Below are positions 1 to 5,521 of a DNA stretch of 7,752 nt, piece by piece. Numbering within the stretch: the first letter of the stretch is position 1; each line of letters opens with the position of its first letter. Origin of the DNA: Acidimicrobiia bacterium (GTDB lineage: Bacteria; Actinomycetota; Acidimicrobiia; Acidimicrobiales; Poriferisodalaceae). The translations under genes and the position numbers were made by a program. The notes beneath the pieces were generated by a model. It saw only the letters and a list, made by a program, of their open reading frames with translations, searched no databases and was not told the DNA's origin. The stretch covers positions 1 to 7,752 of the forward strand of contig JALSTE010000702.1 of the NCBI GenBank assembly GCA_026983855.1, given 5' to 3'.

Positions 1-1237
1 GGATCCACAACTCCCCCGACTCCCCCACCCCGAGCGTCCGCCCGTCCTCGTCAACGATCCTCACGTCGGTCACCGGTGGCGGATGCCCCACCGAATCGGG
101 GGCGGCCCGATACAGGGGCCCCGAGGTCGCCACCGCCAGGGCCGAACTCTCCGTCATGCCGTAGCCGTTGCCGGCCTCGATACCCAGCTGGGTGGTGATC
201 CTGCGGACCATCTCGGGAGGGGCGGGAGCTCCCCCCGCCCCTATGTACCTCAGGGACGGGAGGGCGATACCCAACCTCTCCTGGGCGTCGAGCAGTTCGA
301 GAACCATGGTCGGCACACCGGTGAAGGCGGTCACCTCCTCACGGGCGATCAGCTCTACCGCACGTACCGGGTCCCACCGGTACATGGCCACCAGGCGGCC
401 TCCCGCCGCCGCGGTCGGCTGCATGATCGAATGGCAACCGGTCACGTGGAACAGGGGCACGGCCAGGAGCATGGAGCGCCGGGGAAGATCGGCGGGATCC
501 TCCCCCCGCATCAGGGCGGCGGCGGCGCTTCGGAACCTCACGGCATGGAGATTCGACAGCATGTTGCGATGGGTTCCGACCGCCCCCTTGGGTGAGCCGG
601 TGGTTCCCGAGGTGTAGAAGATCGTGGCATCGCGGTCGGGGTGCAGGTCCACCTCGGGCAGCTCGGGCAGTTCCCCCTCCGTCGGGGTGGACCGGGGGAG
701 GAGGTCCTCCATGTCCAGATCACCGGCTCCGGGTGCCCTGACCCCGATGCGGATCATCCCCCCGGTGGAGCCGACCGTCGCCAGTCGTTCCATTCGCTCG
801 GCATCGGCGAACAGGAGTTTTGGCCCACAGTCCCCGATCGCGTAGGCGAGTTCGCGTCCCGTCCACCAGGCGTTCAGGGGCACCGCCACGGCCCCCACCG
901 ACACCACCGCCCAGAACACGACCGGCCACTCGGGGTAGTTGCGCATGGCCAGTGCCACCCGGTCCCCGGGGACGATTCCGACCTCCCGCAGCCACCGGGC
1001 CAGTCCGACGATCCGGGAGTGGGTCTCGGTGTAGGTGAGGTGTTCACCTTCGTAGACGTAGTGGATCCGATCCCCGTGCCCGGGCATCGACCGAACGATC
1101 TCGTCCAGGGTCCGAGGCCCCCGGACGTAGGTGCGGACCCTCCGACCGAGGACCAGTTCCTCGGTCATCTCGAACTCGGCCCCCTCCGCGGTCAGCTGCT
1201 CGACCGCCGCCCGCCAGTCCGGAAGTCCCTCGCTCAC
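1..1237 (-). CDS. Acyl-CoA synthetase (class I adenylate-forming, AMP-binding), 3' end cut off by window
   Basis: ATP-dependent ligase that activates a carboxylic acid, most likely a fatty acid, to acyl-AMP and then acyl-CoA in the cytoplasm. Reading the minus strand from a GTG at 1237 gives 412 stop-free codons up to the window edge. The signature P-loop YTSGTTGSPKG is at residues 208-218, PLFHVTG (substrate-pocket region, His264) follows, and YGMTE is at 359-363. These three motifs in this order and spacing are diagnostic for the superfamily. Members usually run 500-570 residues, so about 100-150 C-terminal residues are missing, including the YxTGD motif and the C-terminal catalytic lysine. 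The start is set by AGGAGG 8 nt upstream; a nearby ATG at 1243 runs into a stop after two codons. It lies 116 nt downstream of the RsbW-like gene on the same strand and may be co-transcribed. Chain-length specificity cannot be read from the sequence; long- or medium-chain is a guess. The family call is very safe. Confidence 0.95.
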   Translation of the reverse strand, partial: MSEGLPDWRAAVEQLTAEGAEFEMTEELVLGRRVRTYVRGPRTLDEIVRSMPGHGDRIHYVYEGEHLTYTETHSRIVGLARWLREVGIVPGDRVALAMRNYPEWPVVFWAVVSVGAVAVPLNAWWTGRELAYAIGDCGPKLLFADAERMERLATVGSTGGMIRIGVRAPGAGDLDMEDLLPRSTPTEGELPELPEVDLHPDRDATIFYTSGTTGSPKGAVGTHRNMLSNLHAVRFRSAAAALMRGEDPADLPRRSMLLAVPLFHVTGCHSIMQPTAAAGGRLVAMYRWDPVRAVELIAREEVTAFTGVPTMVLELLDAQERLGIALPSLRYIGAGGAPAPPEMVRRITTQLGIEAGNGYGMTESSALAVATSGPLYRAAPDSVGHPPPVTDVRIVDEDGRTLGVGESGELWI

Positions 1238-1245
1238 AGCATCGT

Positions 1246-1251
1246 CCTCCT
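1246..1251 (-). promoter_or_regulatory. Ribosome binding site AGGAGG of the acyl-CoA ligase
   Basis: A perfect AGGAGG on the minus strand ends 8 nt before the GTG at 1237. It supports GTG rather than any ATG as the ligase start. It is one of only two good Shine-Dalgarno sequences seen directly before a gene in the window; the other is at the thiolase. Confidence 0.75.
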
Positions 1252-1353
1252 GGCCCCGGACCCGGCTCCGGGAGACCGGGTGGTCGACGTCGGGACCGGG
1301 CGAGAGTGTGGCACGGGCGTCAGGCCGCATCCAGACCGCGGGGTTGGTCCGGC

Positions 1354-1731
1354 TCAGCGCCTCTTGACCAGGGTCAGGACCGAACTCTCACCGCTGTCGG
1401 ACGTGCGGCGAACCTCATCCACCAGCACGTGCACCAGGAGCATCCCCAGGCCGCCGTCCTCATCCCCGGGGTCCGGTCGGAATCTTCCCGTGGGACTCAC
1501 CACGGTGAGGACCACCTCCGAGGCCCCAACGTCGAGCTGCAGCTCCACCTTCCGGGCCGGATCGTTGACCGGGCTCCGGGGAACGATGTTCGTGACCACC
1601 TCCACCAGGGCCAACCCGAGGTCCCGCGACACGCCGGGATCGACCTGACCAATGGCACAGCACTCCTCCAACCAGCGGCGCGCCGAATCCAGCTCGTCGT
1701 AGCCCTCGGCCAGTACCCGGTGTTGAACCAC
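1354..1731 (-). CDS. RsbW-like HATPase (anti-sigma factor / serine kinase type), G1 motif atypical
   Basis: Small single-domain protein of 125 residues if started at GTG 1731. It resembles the GHKL ATPase domain of RsbW/SpoIIAB proteins, which bind and inhibit a sigma factor and phosphorylate an anti-sigma antagonist. Visible elements are an N-terminal strand followed by LDSARRWLEE (14-23), an N-box-like segment ALVEVVTN with Glu44 and Asn48, and a C-terminal GGLGMLLVHVLVDEVR (93-108) matching the G2 box and following helix. The G1 box, normally containing Asp-x-Gly, reads VSPTGRF (78-84), so the conserved Asp that contacts adenine seems to be Pro or Ser. A Cys-Cys pair is at 24-25. The start is uncertain: GTG 1731 gives about the family's usual N-terminus but has only a weak GGGGA before it, while a good GGAGGAG at 1761-1767 has no standard start codon after it. 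The frame stays open upstream into the thiolase region, where it is probably only a shadow. No sigma factor or STAS antagonist is in the window, so the target is unknown. Confidence 0.72.
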   Translation of the reverse strand: MVQHRVLAEGYDELDSARRWLEECCAIGQVDPGVSRDLGLALVEVVTNIVPRSPVNDPARKVELQLDVGASEVVLTVVSPTGRFRPDPGDEDGGLGMLLVHVLVDEVRRTSDSGESSVLTLVKRR

Positions 1732-1942
1732 CGGTTCCCCGTCGCGCCCGCCGTCGATAGCTCCTCCCTCCGCCCACAGAATCCCACAATTTGGTCGCCG
1801 AGGCGGGGAATTCCGATTCCGGGCCGGACCATTTTCGCTGTCGGGGGCCAGTCCGGTGCCCGCCCCGATGTGGGCAGACACGGCCCGAAGGGGCATGCTG
1901 GAGGCCCGGACCCACCCAAGAGCCTCACCCAAGGAGCCCACC
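1732..1942. promoter_or_regulatory. Divergent intergenic region between RsbW-like gene and thiolase
   Basis: This 211-nt gap separates divergently read genes and must hold promoters for both sides. About 1782-1838 is clearly richer in A/T than its surroundings (CACAATTTGG, GGAATTCCGATTCC, CATTTTCGC) and is the best place for them. I could not find a convincing -35/-10 pair on either strand; TTGGTC at 1791-1796 is a possible -35 for the thiolase, but no good -10 follows at the right distance. GGAGGAG (minus, 1761-1767) looks like a Shine-Dalgarno without a standard start codon. Confidence 0.45.
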
Positions 1943-3109
1943 ATGGCCCGTACCGCCGTAATCGTAGATGCCGTCCGCACGGCCGGAGGCAAGAGGAACG
2001 GGGTGCTGCGCAACTGGCACCCCACCGATCTGGCCGCCCAGACCCTCATGGCTCTCGAGACCCGAAACGAGCTCGACACCTCCCTGGTGGAGGACGTGAT
2101 CATGGGGTGCGTGATGCAGGTCGGCGAACAGAGCCTCAACGTCGGACGCAACGCCGTTCTGGCCGCCGGTTGGCCCGAGGAGGTCCCCGGTACCACCATC
2201 GACCGCCAGTGCGGATCTTCCCAGCAGGCCGCCCACTTCGCCGCCCAGGGTGTGATCGCCGGTGCCTACGACGTCGTCGTCGCCGCCGGGGTGGAGGTGA
2301 TGAGCCGGGTCCCGATGGGAGCCTCGATCGCCGAGGGAAAGTTCGGAATGCCGTTCGGACCCCTGGTGAACGCCCGCTACGAGCCGATGGGCGGCCTGGT
2401 GCCCCAGGGGATCTCGGCGGAGATGATCGCCGACAAGTGGGGCCTGAGCCGCGAGGATCTCGATGCCTTCGGTGCCCGCAGCCAGCAACTCGCCCTGCAG
2501 GCGACGGAGGAGGGCCGCTTCGACCGGGAGATCATTCCGGTTATGGGGGCCGACGGCGAGATGGTGACCCGGGACGAGGGAATCCGTCCGGGAACCACGG
2601 TGGAGACCCTGGCCAAGCTGAAGCCGGCGTTCAAGGAGAACGGCAAGGTCACCGCCGGTAACTCCTCGCAGATCACCGACGGCGCCTCGGCCCTGCTGAT
2701 CATGAGTGAGGAGAAGGCCCTCGAACTCGGGTACACCCCCCGGGCCCGTTTCCACTCCTTCTCCCTGGCCGGGGCCGATCCCCGTCTCATGCTGACCGGA
2801 CCCATTCCCGCCACCCAGAGGGCGCTCGAGCGCGGTGGGCTCACCATGGACGACATCGACCTGGTGGAGATCAACGAGGCCTTCGCCTCGGTGGTGCTGG
2901 CGTGGGAAAAGGAACTGCATCCCGACATGAGCAAGGTGAACGTGAACGGCGGGGCCATCGCCCTGGGTCACCCCCTCGGTTGCTCGGGGGCCAAGCTGAT
3001 GACCACCCTGCTCAACGAACTCGAGCGCTCCGGTGGCCGCTGGGGTCTCCAGACCATGTGCGAGGGCGGTGGCATGGCCAACGGCACCATCATCGAGCGC
3101 CTGGGCTGA
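1943..3109 (+). CDS. Thiolase family protein (acetyl-CoA C-acyltransferase/acetyltransferase)
   Basis: Cytoplasmic thiolase of 388 residues, the usual family length. It either cleaves 3-ketoacyl-CoA with CoA (beta-oxidation) or condenses two acetyl-CoA. The active-site set is complete: nucleophile Cys90 in DRQCGSSQQA, NEAFA at 311-315, His343 in GHPLGCSGA, and Cys373 in MCEGGGMANG. The N-terminal VDAVRTAGGKRNG and NVGRN segments are also typical. The frame is open upstream to 1856, but ATG 1943 is chosen because AAGGAG (1931-1936) sits 6 nt before it and MARTAVIVDAVRT is the normal thiolase N-terminus. A strong hairpin follows 25 nt after the stop, so it is probably monocistronic. The divergent acyl-CoA ligase suggests a role in fatty-acid or related acyl degradation, though the sequence alone cannot separate degradative from biosynthetic (or steroid side-chain) thiolases. 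A very long antisense frame across it is a codon-bias shadow. Confidence 0.95.
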   Translation: MARTAVIVDAVRTAGGKRNGVLRNWHPTDLAAQTLMALETRNELDTSLVEDVIMGCVMQVGEQSLNVGRNAVLAAGWPEEVPGTTIDRQCGSSQQAAHFAAQGVIAGAYDVVVAAGVEVMSRVPMGASIAEGKFGMPFGPLVNARYEPMGGLVPQGISAEMIADKWGLSREDLDAFGARSQQLALQATEEGRFDREIIPVMGADGEMVTRDEGIRPGTTVETLAKLKPAFKENGKVTAGNSSQITDGASALLIMSEEKALELGYTPRARFHSFSLAGADPRLMLTGPIPATQRALERGGLTMDDIDLVEINEAFASVVLAWEKELHPDMSKVNVNGGAIALGHPLGCSGAKLMTTLLNELERSGGRWGLQTMCEGGGMANGTIIERLG

Positions 3110-3134
3110 TCTACGACCCATGACCTCCTAGAGT

Positions 3135-3177
3135 CGACGGGGTGTCGCCGGGGTCCGTCCCCGGCACCACCCCGTCG
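3135..3177 (+). terminator. Two-tier hairpin, probable thiolase terminator
   Basis: The outer arm CGACGGGGTG (3135-3144) pairs perfectly with CACCCCGTCG (3168-3177). After a 2x2 mismatch, the inner arm GCCGGGG (3147-3153) pairs with CCCCGGC (3159-3165) around the loop TCCGT. That makes 17 base pairs, nearly all G-C, starting 25 nt after the thiolase stop. There is no T-run after it, which is common for high-GC actinobacterial terminators. Confidence 0.7.
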
Positions 3178-3224
3178 TCATCTGGCGGCACCGGGGTTCG
3201 TCTCGAGATCGGTTCGTATCGACC

Positions 3225-3482
3225 ATGGGCCAGGTAGTGAGCATCATCGTCGCCGTGATGGCGTTCCTGCTCATCTACACCGTCGGGGTGAAGGTCATGG
3301 CCAGCTTCAGTCGATCCCAACCACCTCCGGCCCCCACGGGGGAACTGCGCCGGGTGAGGCTCACCTACCGCTGCCTCGTGTGCGGCACCGAGGTTCGGAT
3401 GACCAAGGCCCCCCGGCAGGAGCCCGAACCACCCCGGTGCTGCATGCAGGAGATGGACCTCATAGCCAACTCCGACGAGTGA
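3225..3482 (+). CDS. Small membrane-anchored zinc-ribbon-like protein
   Basis: An 85-residue protein of unknown function. Residues about 4-22 (VVSIIVAVMAFLLIYTVGV) form one hydrophobic segment, probably a membrane anchor. A short Pro-rich linker (32-38) leads to a compact C-terminal part with four cysteines: Cys50 and Cys53 in YRCLVCGTE, then Cys72-Cys73 in PPRCCMQEM, separated by acidic/basic residues. This layout suggests a small zinc ribbon or other metal-binding knuckle, with the second pair adjacent rather than CxxC. The PPRxCMxEM pattern resembles small CGxxM-type zinc ribbons. ATG 3225 has no clear Shine-Dalgarno; GTG 3237 or ATG 3258 are possible but would shorten the membrane segment. 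It converges on crgA. The coding call rests on the sensible domain layout and family-like motif. Function is not assigned. Confidence 0.72.
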   Translation: MGQVVSIIVAVMAFLLIYTVGVKVMASFSRSQPPPAPTGELRRVRLTYRCLVCGTEVRMTKAPRQEPEPPRCCMQEMDLIANSDE

Positions 3483-3516
3483 GGGCAGTCGACGTTGCAC
3501 ACGTCCCGTGGTCGCC

Positions 3517-3533
3517 ACCCACAGACTGTGGGT
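3517..3533. repeat. Perfect 8+1+8 inverted repeat between convergent genes
   Basis: ACCCACAG and CTGTGGGT are exact reverse complements separated by one A, in the 85-nt gap between the zinc-ribbon stop (3482) and the crgA stop (3568). As RNA it could form a 6-bp stem with a 5-nt loop. As DNA it looks like a symmetric protein-binding site. The right half continued (TGTGGGTAA, 3527-3535) is one base from the DnaA-box variant TGTGGATAA. It may serve as a weak bidirectional terminator or a binding site; nothing decides between them. Confidence 0.55.
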
Positions 3534-3567
3534 AAACCTGGGGAGAACTACAGGGACGTGATTCGCC

Positions 3568-3837
3568 TCACCGGTACTGGGTGGCGGTGACTATTCCCCC
3601 CAGGCTGAAGCCCAGCCCCACGAGCAGCCACACCGTGCTGGTACCCCCGGGCATGAAGCCCAGGTAATTGGCGGCTATGAAGATGATCCCGAGGGCGAAC
3701 TGCACCAGCATGGCGATGGGAACCCAGCGGGGGCTGGGAGGCCGACCCTTGTACGTGGGTTGGTAGCTGGGGCTGGGCTCGGAGGGGCGGGTCCCCTTCG
3801 GCGTCACCCGCCCCGGTGTGTTCTTCGGTCTGGCCAT
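3568..3837 (-). CDS. crgA: CrgA family cell-division protein
   Basis: An 89-residue protein with the CrgA (former UPF0233) layout: a basic, Pro-rich cytoplasmic N-terminus (1-37), a first membrane helix (about 38-58, RWVPIAMLVQFALGIIFIAAN), a short outer loop with FMPGGTS, a second helix (about 68-84, TVWLLVGLGFSLGGIV), and the characteristic end ATQYR, comparable to ATRWR in other CrgA proteins. CrgA is known in Streptomyces and Mycobacterium as an inner-membrane septum protein that interacts with FtsZ-ring and peptidoglycan-synthesis proteins. The frame is open upstream to 4095, but ATG 3837 is chosen because MARPKN is a normal CrgA start and a -10 element lies 7 nt before it, pointing to a leaderless mRNA. 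It is divergent from the DUF3179 gene. Its closeness to pknB fits the actinobacterial cell-wall cluster near the origin. Confidence 0.9.
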   Translation of the reverse strand: MARPKNTPGRVTPKGTRPSEPSPSYQPTYKGRPPSPRWVPIAMLVQFALGIIFIAANYLGFMPGGTSTVWLLVGLGFSLGGIVTATQYR

Positions 3838-3844
3838 GGCCCAG

Positions 3845-3850
3845 ACACTA
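3845..3850 (-). promoter_or_regulatory. -10 element TAGTGT of a leaderless crgA promoter
   Basis: On the minus strand TAGTGT (TANNNT) is followed by exactly 7 nt and then the crgA ATG at 3837. No Shine-Dalgarno is present, so transcription probably starts at the A of ATG, as in many actinobacterial leaderless genes. The -35 position (TCGATG at 17-bp spacing) is only a partial match. Confidence 0.6.
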
Positions 3851-3910
3851 GAGCCTGGCGACCGGACCATCGAGGCGGCCGGGCACACCGATCCGGTTCC
3901 ACCCCCAGCA

Positions 3911-3916
3911 TACGAT
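3911..3916 (+). promoter_or_regulatory. Possible -10 (TACGAT) for the DUF3179 lipoprotein gene
   Basis: TACGAT fits TANNNT and lies 76 nt before the ATG at 3993, in the divergent gap to crgA. No good -35 is at the right distance. TTTACT (3983-3988), 4 nt before the ATG, is an alternative but sits too close for a normal leaderless start. Confidence 0.25.
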
Positions 3917-3992
3917 CGGTGAGCAGGGCCCACCGACCCCAGAACCAGCTCCCGGGCGGGAAGTACCGACACCGCGTCAGGGTTTACTCTCC

Positions 3993-5288
3993 ATGGCAAC
4001 ACCCCGCCGTATCCGAATCCTGACCCTGATCGTCGCCGGCCTGGTGCTGCTGGCGGCGTGTTCCAGTTCCTCCGGCGAATCAGATTCCGCCCCACCCGAG
4101 CGCACCGGTGACTCCAGCGAGGCCCCCGCTCCCTCGACGACTTCCGGCGGCACCACCGTCACCGCCGATCCCGCCGTCACCCTCGACCCTCCCCTGGTGT
4201 CGGAGCTGGACTCACCCCCTTCGGCCCTCGATGACATGTTCGACGCCTCCTTCCCCCCTCCCCTGATCCCGCCCGAGGAGGTGCTGTCGGGGGGGCCGCC
4301 CCCCGACGGCATCCCCGCCATCGACAACCCCCAGTTCGCCCCCATAGATCAGATCGACTTCGTCGCCGACAACGAGCCGGTCCTGGTGCTCGACATCGGC
4401 GGTGACGTCCGGGCCTACCCCATACAGATAATGATCTGGCACGAGATCGCCAATGACGTGGTGGGTGGTGTACCGGTGACCGTCAGTTTCTGCCCCCTCT
4501 GCAACTCCGCCGTGGCGTTCAAGCGCACCCAGCCCGACGGCACCGTCCTGGACTTCGGAACCTCCGGGCGGCTCTACTTCTCCTCCCTGGTGATGTACGA
4601 CCGCCAGACCGAGAGCCTGTGGACCCACTTCGACGGAACCGCGGTGATCGGGGTCCTGACCGGTACCACCCTGGAGAAGATCCCCCTGTCGACCGTGTCC
4701 TACGCCGACTTCCGTGAGGCCCATCCCGAGGGTGTGGTCCTCACGAGGGACACCGGCTTCACCCGGAACTACGGCCGGAACCCCTACCCCGGGTATGACG
4801 ACGTCAACACCGCCCCGTTCCTGTTCAGGGGTGAGGCCGATGGACGGCTGCCGGCACAGACCAAGGTGGTGGCCGTACGGGGAGAGAACGAGACCGTGGC
4901 CGTGACCCAGGAGTTCCTGGCCGAGAAGCGGGTCATCCCCTTCGAGGTGGACGGCACCACAGTGGTGGCCCTGCTCCAGCCCGGCACATCCAGTGGCCTG
5001 GATTCGGTCAACATCTCCGAGGGCCGCGAGGTGGGCGCCACCGGGGTCTTCATCCCCGAGGTGGACGGCCAGACCCTCACCCTCACCCCCGACGGAGACT
5101 CCGGGTTCGTGGACGCCGAGACCTCCACCCGCTGGAACATCCTGGGTGAGGCGGTGGAGGGGCCCCTGGCCGGTTCAGAGCTACCAAAGGTGGAACATCT
5201 CGACACGTTCTGGTTCGCCATCGCGGCGTTCAACCCCGACACGGTCGTCATCACCGCTGACGGGGTGCTCGCCCCCCAGGCCGACTGA
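3993..5288 (+). CDS. DUF3179 domain lipoprotein
   Basis: A 431-residue exported lipoprotein. The N-terminus has basic residues (PRRIR), a hydrophobic core and the lipobox LLAAC with Cys23, so it should be lipid-anchored on the outer face of the membrane. A Ser/Thr/Pro-rich linker (24-110) follows. From about residue 120 comes the DUF3179 domain: DVRAYPIQIMIWHEIAND (His150), VSFCPLCNSAVAF (Cys167, Cys170), FGTSGRLYFSSLVMYDRQTESLW (just before His212), then TGFTRNYGRNPYPGYDD and RVIPFEV. The CPLC pair with nearby histidines could bind a metal or form a redox disulfide, but no function for this domain is known to me. ATG 3993 is preceded only by a weak AGGG 10 nt away; it gives a complete signal peptide. 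The gene sits between crgA and pknB, divergent from the first and convergent with the second, which hints at an envelope role by position only. Confidence 0.93.
   Translation: MATPRRIRILTLIVAGLVLLAACSSSSGESDSAPPERTGDSSEAPAPSTTSGGTTVTADPAVTLDPPLVSELDSPPSALDDMFDASFPPPLIPPEEVLSGGPPPDGIPAIDNPQFAPIDQIDFVADNEPVLVLDIGGDVRAYPIQIMIWHEIANDVVGGVPVTVSFCPLCNSAVAFKRTQPDGTVLDFGTSGRLYFSSLVMYDRQTESLWTHFDGTAVIGVLTGTTLEKIPLSTVSYADFREAHPEGVVLTRDTGFTRNYGRNPYPGYDDVNTAPFLFRGEADGRLPAQTKVVAVRGENETVAVTQEFLAEKRVIPFEVDGTTVVALLQPGTSSGLDSVNISEGREVGATGVFIPEVDGQTLTLTPDGDSGFVDAETSTRWNILGEAVEGPLAGSELPKVEHLDTFWFAIAAFNPDTVVITADGVLAPQAD
4282..4311 (+). repeat. Strong 13-bp hairpin inside the DUF3179 coding sequence
   Basis: TGCTGTCGGGGGG (4282-4294) pairs with CCCCCCGACGGCA (4299-4311) around the tetraloop GCCG, with a single T-G wobble. 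It lies in the low-constraint linker (LSGGPPPDG) just before the DUF3179 domain. No T-run follows. It may simply reflect Gly-Gly and Pro-Pro-Pro codons in a GC-rich genome, or act on mRNA stability or translation speed. Confidence 0.6.
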
Positions 5289-5305
5289 TCCGGGTACCGC
5301 ATACC

Positions 5306-5330
5306 GGTCGCGGGGATCACCCCCGTCACC
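5306..5330. terminator. Possible terminator after the DUF3179 gene
   Basis: CGGGG (5311-5315) pairs with CCCCG (5321-5325) around ATCAC, extended by a G-T wobble and, after one mismatch, GGT (5306-5308) with ACC (5328-5330). It starts 18 nt after the stop of the lipoprotein gene and lies between convergent genes, so it could serve either direction. A second small hairpin, CACCG-ATC-CGGTG, is at 5344-5356. Neither has a T-run. Confidence 0.35.
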
Positions 5331-5381
5331 TCGCCCCCGGGCCCACCGATCCGGTGAGGGTCGCCAACACCCGGACCTTGG

Positions 5382-5521
5382 CCTAACCGCCCGACGTGGT
5401 GGTGGAGGAGGAGGAGGAGATGGTGGTGGTGGTGGTGGTGGAGGTCGTGGACCTAGCCGCCCGACGTGGTCGTGGTGGTGGAGGAGGTCGTGGTCGTGGT
5501 TGACGTGGTGGTGGAGGTGGT
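5382..5521. repeat. Two-copy 70-bp tandem duplication at the pknB 3' end
   Basis: The 19-bp sequences starting CCTAACCGCC (5382-5400) and CCTAGCCGCC (5452-5470) differ at one base and are 70 bp apart. Each is followed by similar GGT/GGA/CGT triplet runs. On the minus strand each unit ends in codons for Thr-Ser-Gly-Gly and TAG. Unit 5452-5521 is the real pknB end; unit 5382-5451 is a downstream copy. Because 70 is not a multiple of 3, the second stop is in a different frame. Confidence 0.75.

Noticed and set aside
1..6. GGATCC (BamHI site) exactly at the window start, suggesting a cloning junction
   Set aside because: The same hexamer occurs elsewhere in the window (for example near 495 and 1063), and the ligase frame runs cleanly to the edge, so it says nothing certain.
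1260..1281. ACCCGG/CCGGGT inverted repeat upstream of the ligase as a terminator or operator
   Set aside because: The 6-bp stem has a 10-nt loop and is the kind expected by chance in such GC-rich sequence.
641..1648. 335-codon plus-strand frame over the ligase and RsbW-like genes
   Set aside because: Composition is Pro/Arg/Gly/His-rich without motifs, and it runs across two genes that have clear family signatures on the minus strand.
1925..3121. 398-codon antisense open frame covering the whole thiolase gene
   Set aside because: The plus-strand frame encodes an intact thiolase with all catalytic residues; the antisense product is Gly/His/Leu-rich with no recognisable motif, as expected from high-GC third-position bias.
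3483..3567. Possible oriC / DnaA-box cluster
   Set aside because: Only one near-match to a DnaA box is present and there is no A/T-rich unwinding region or dnaA/dnaN gene in view.
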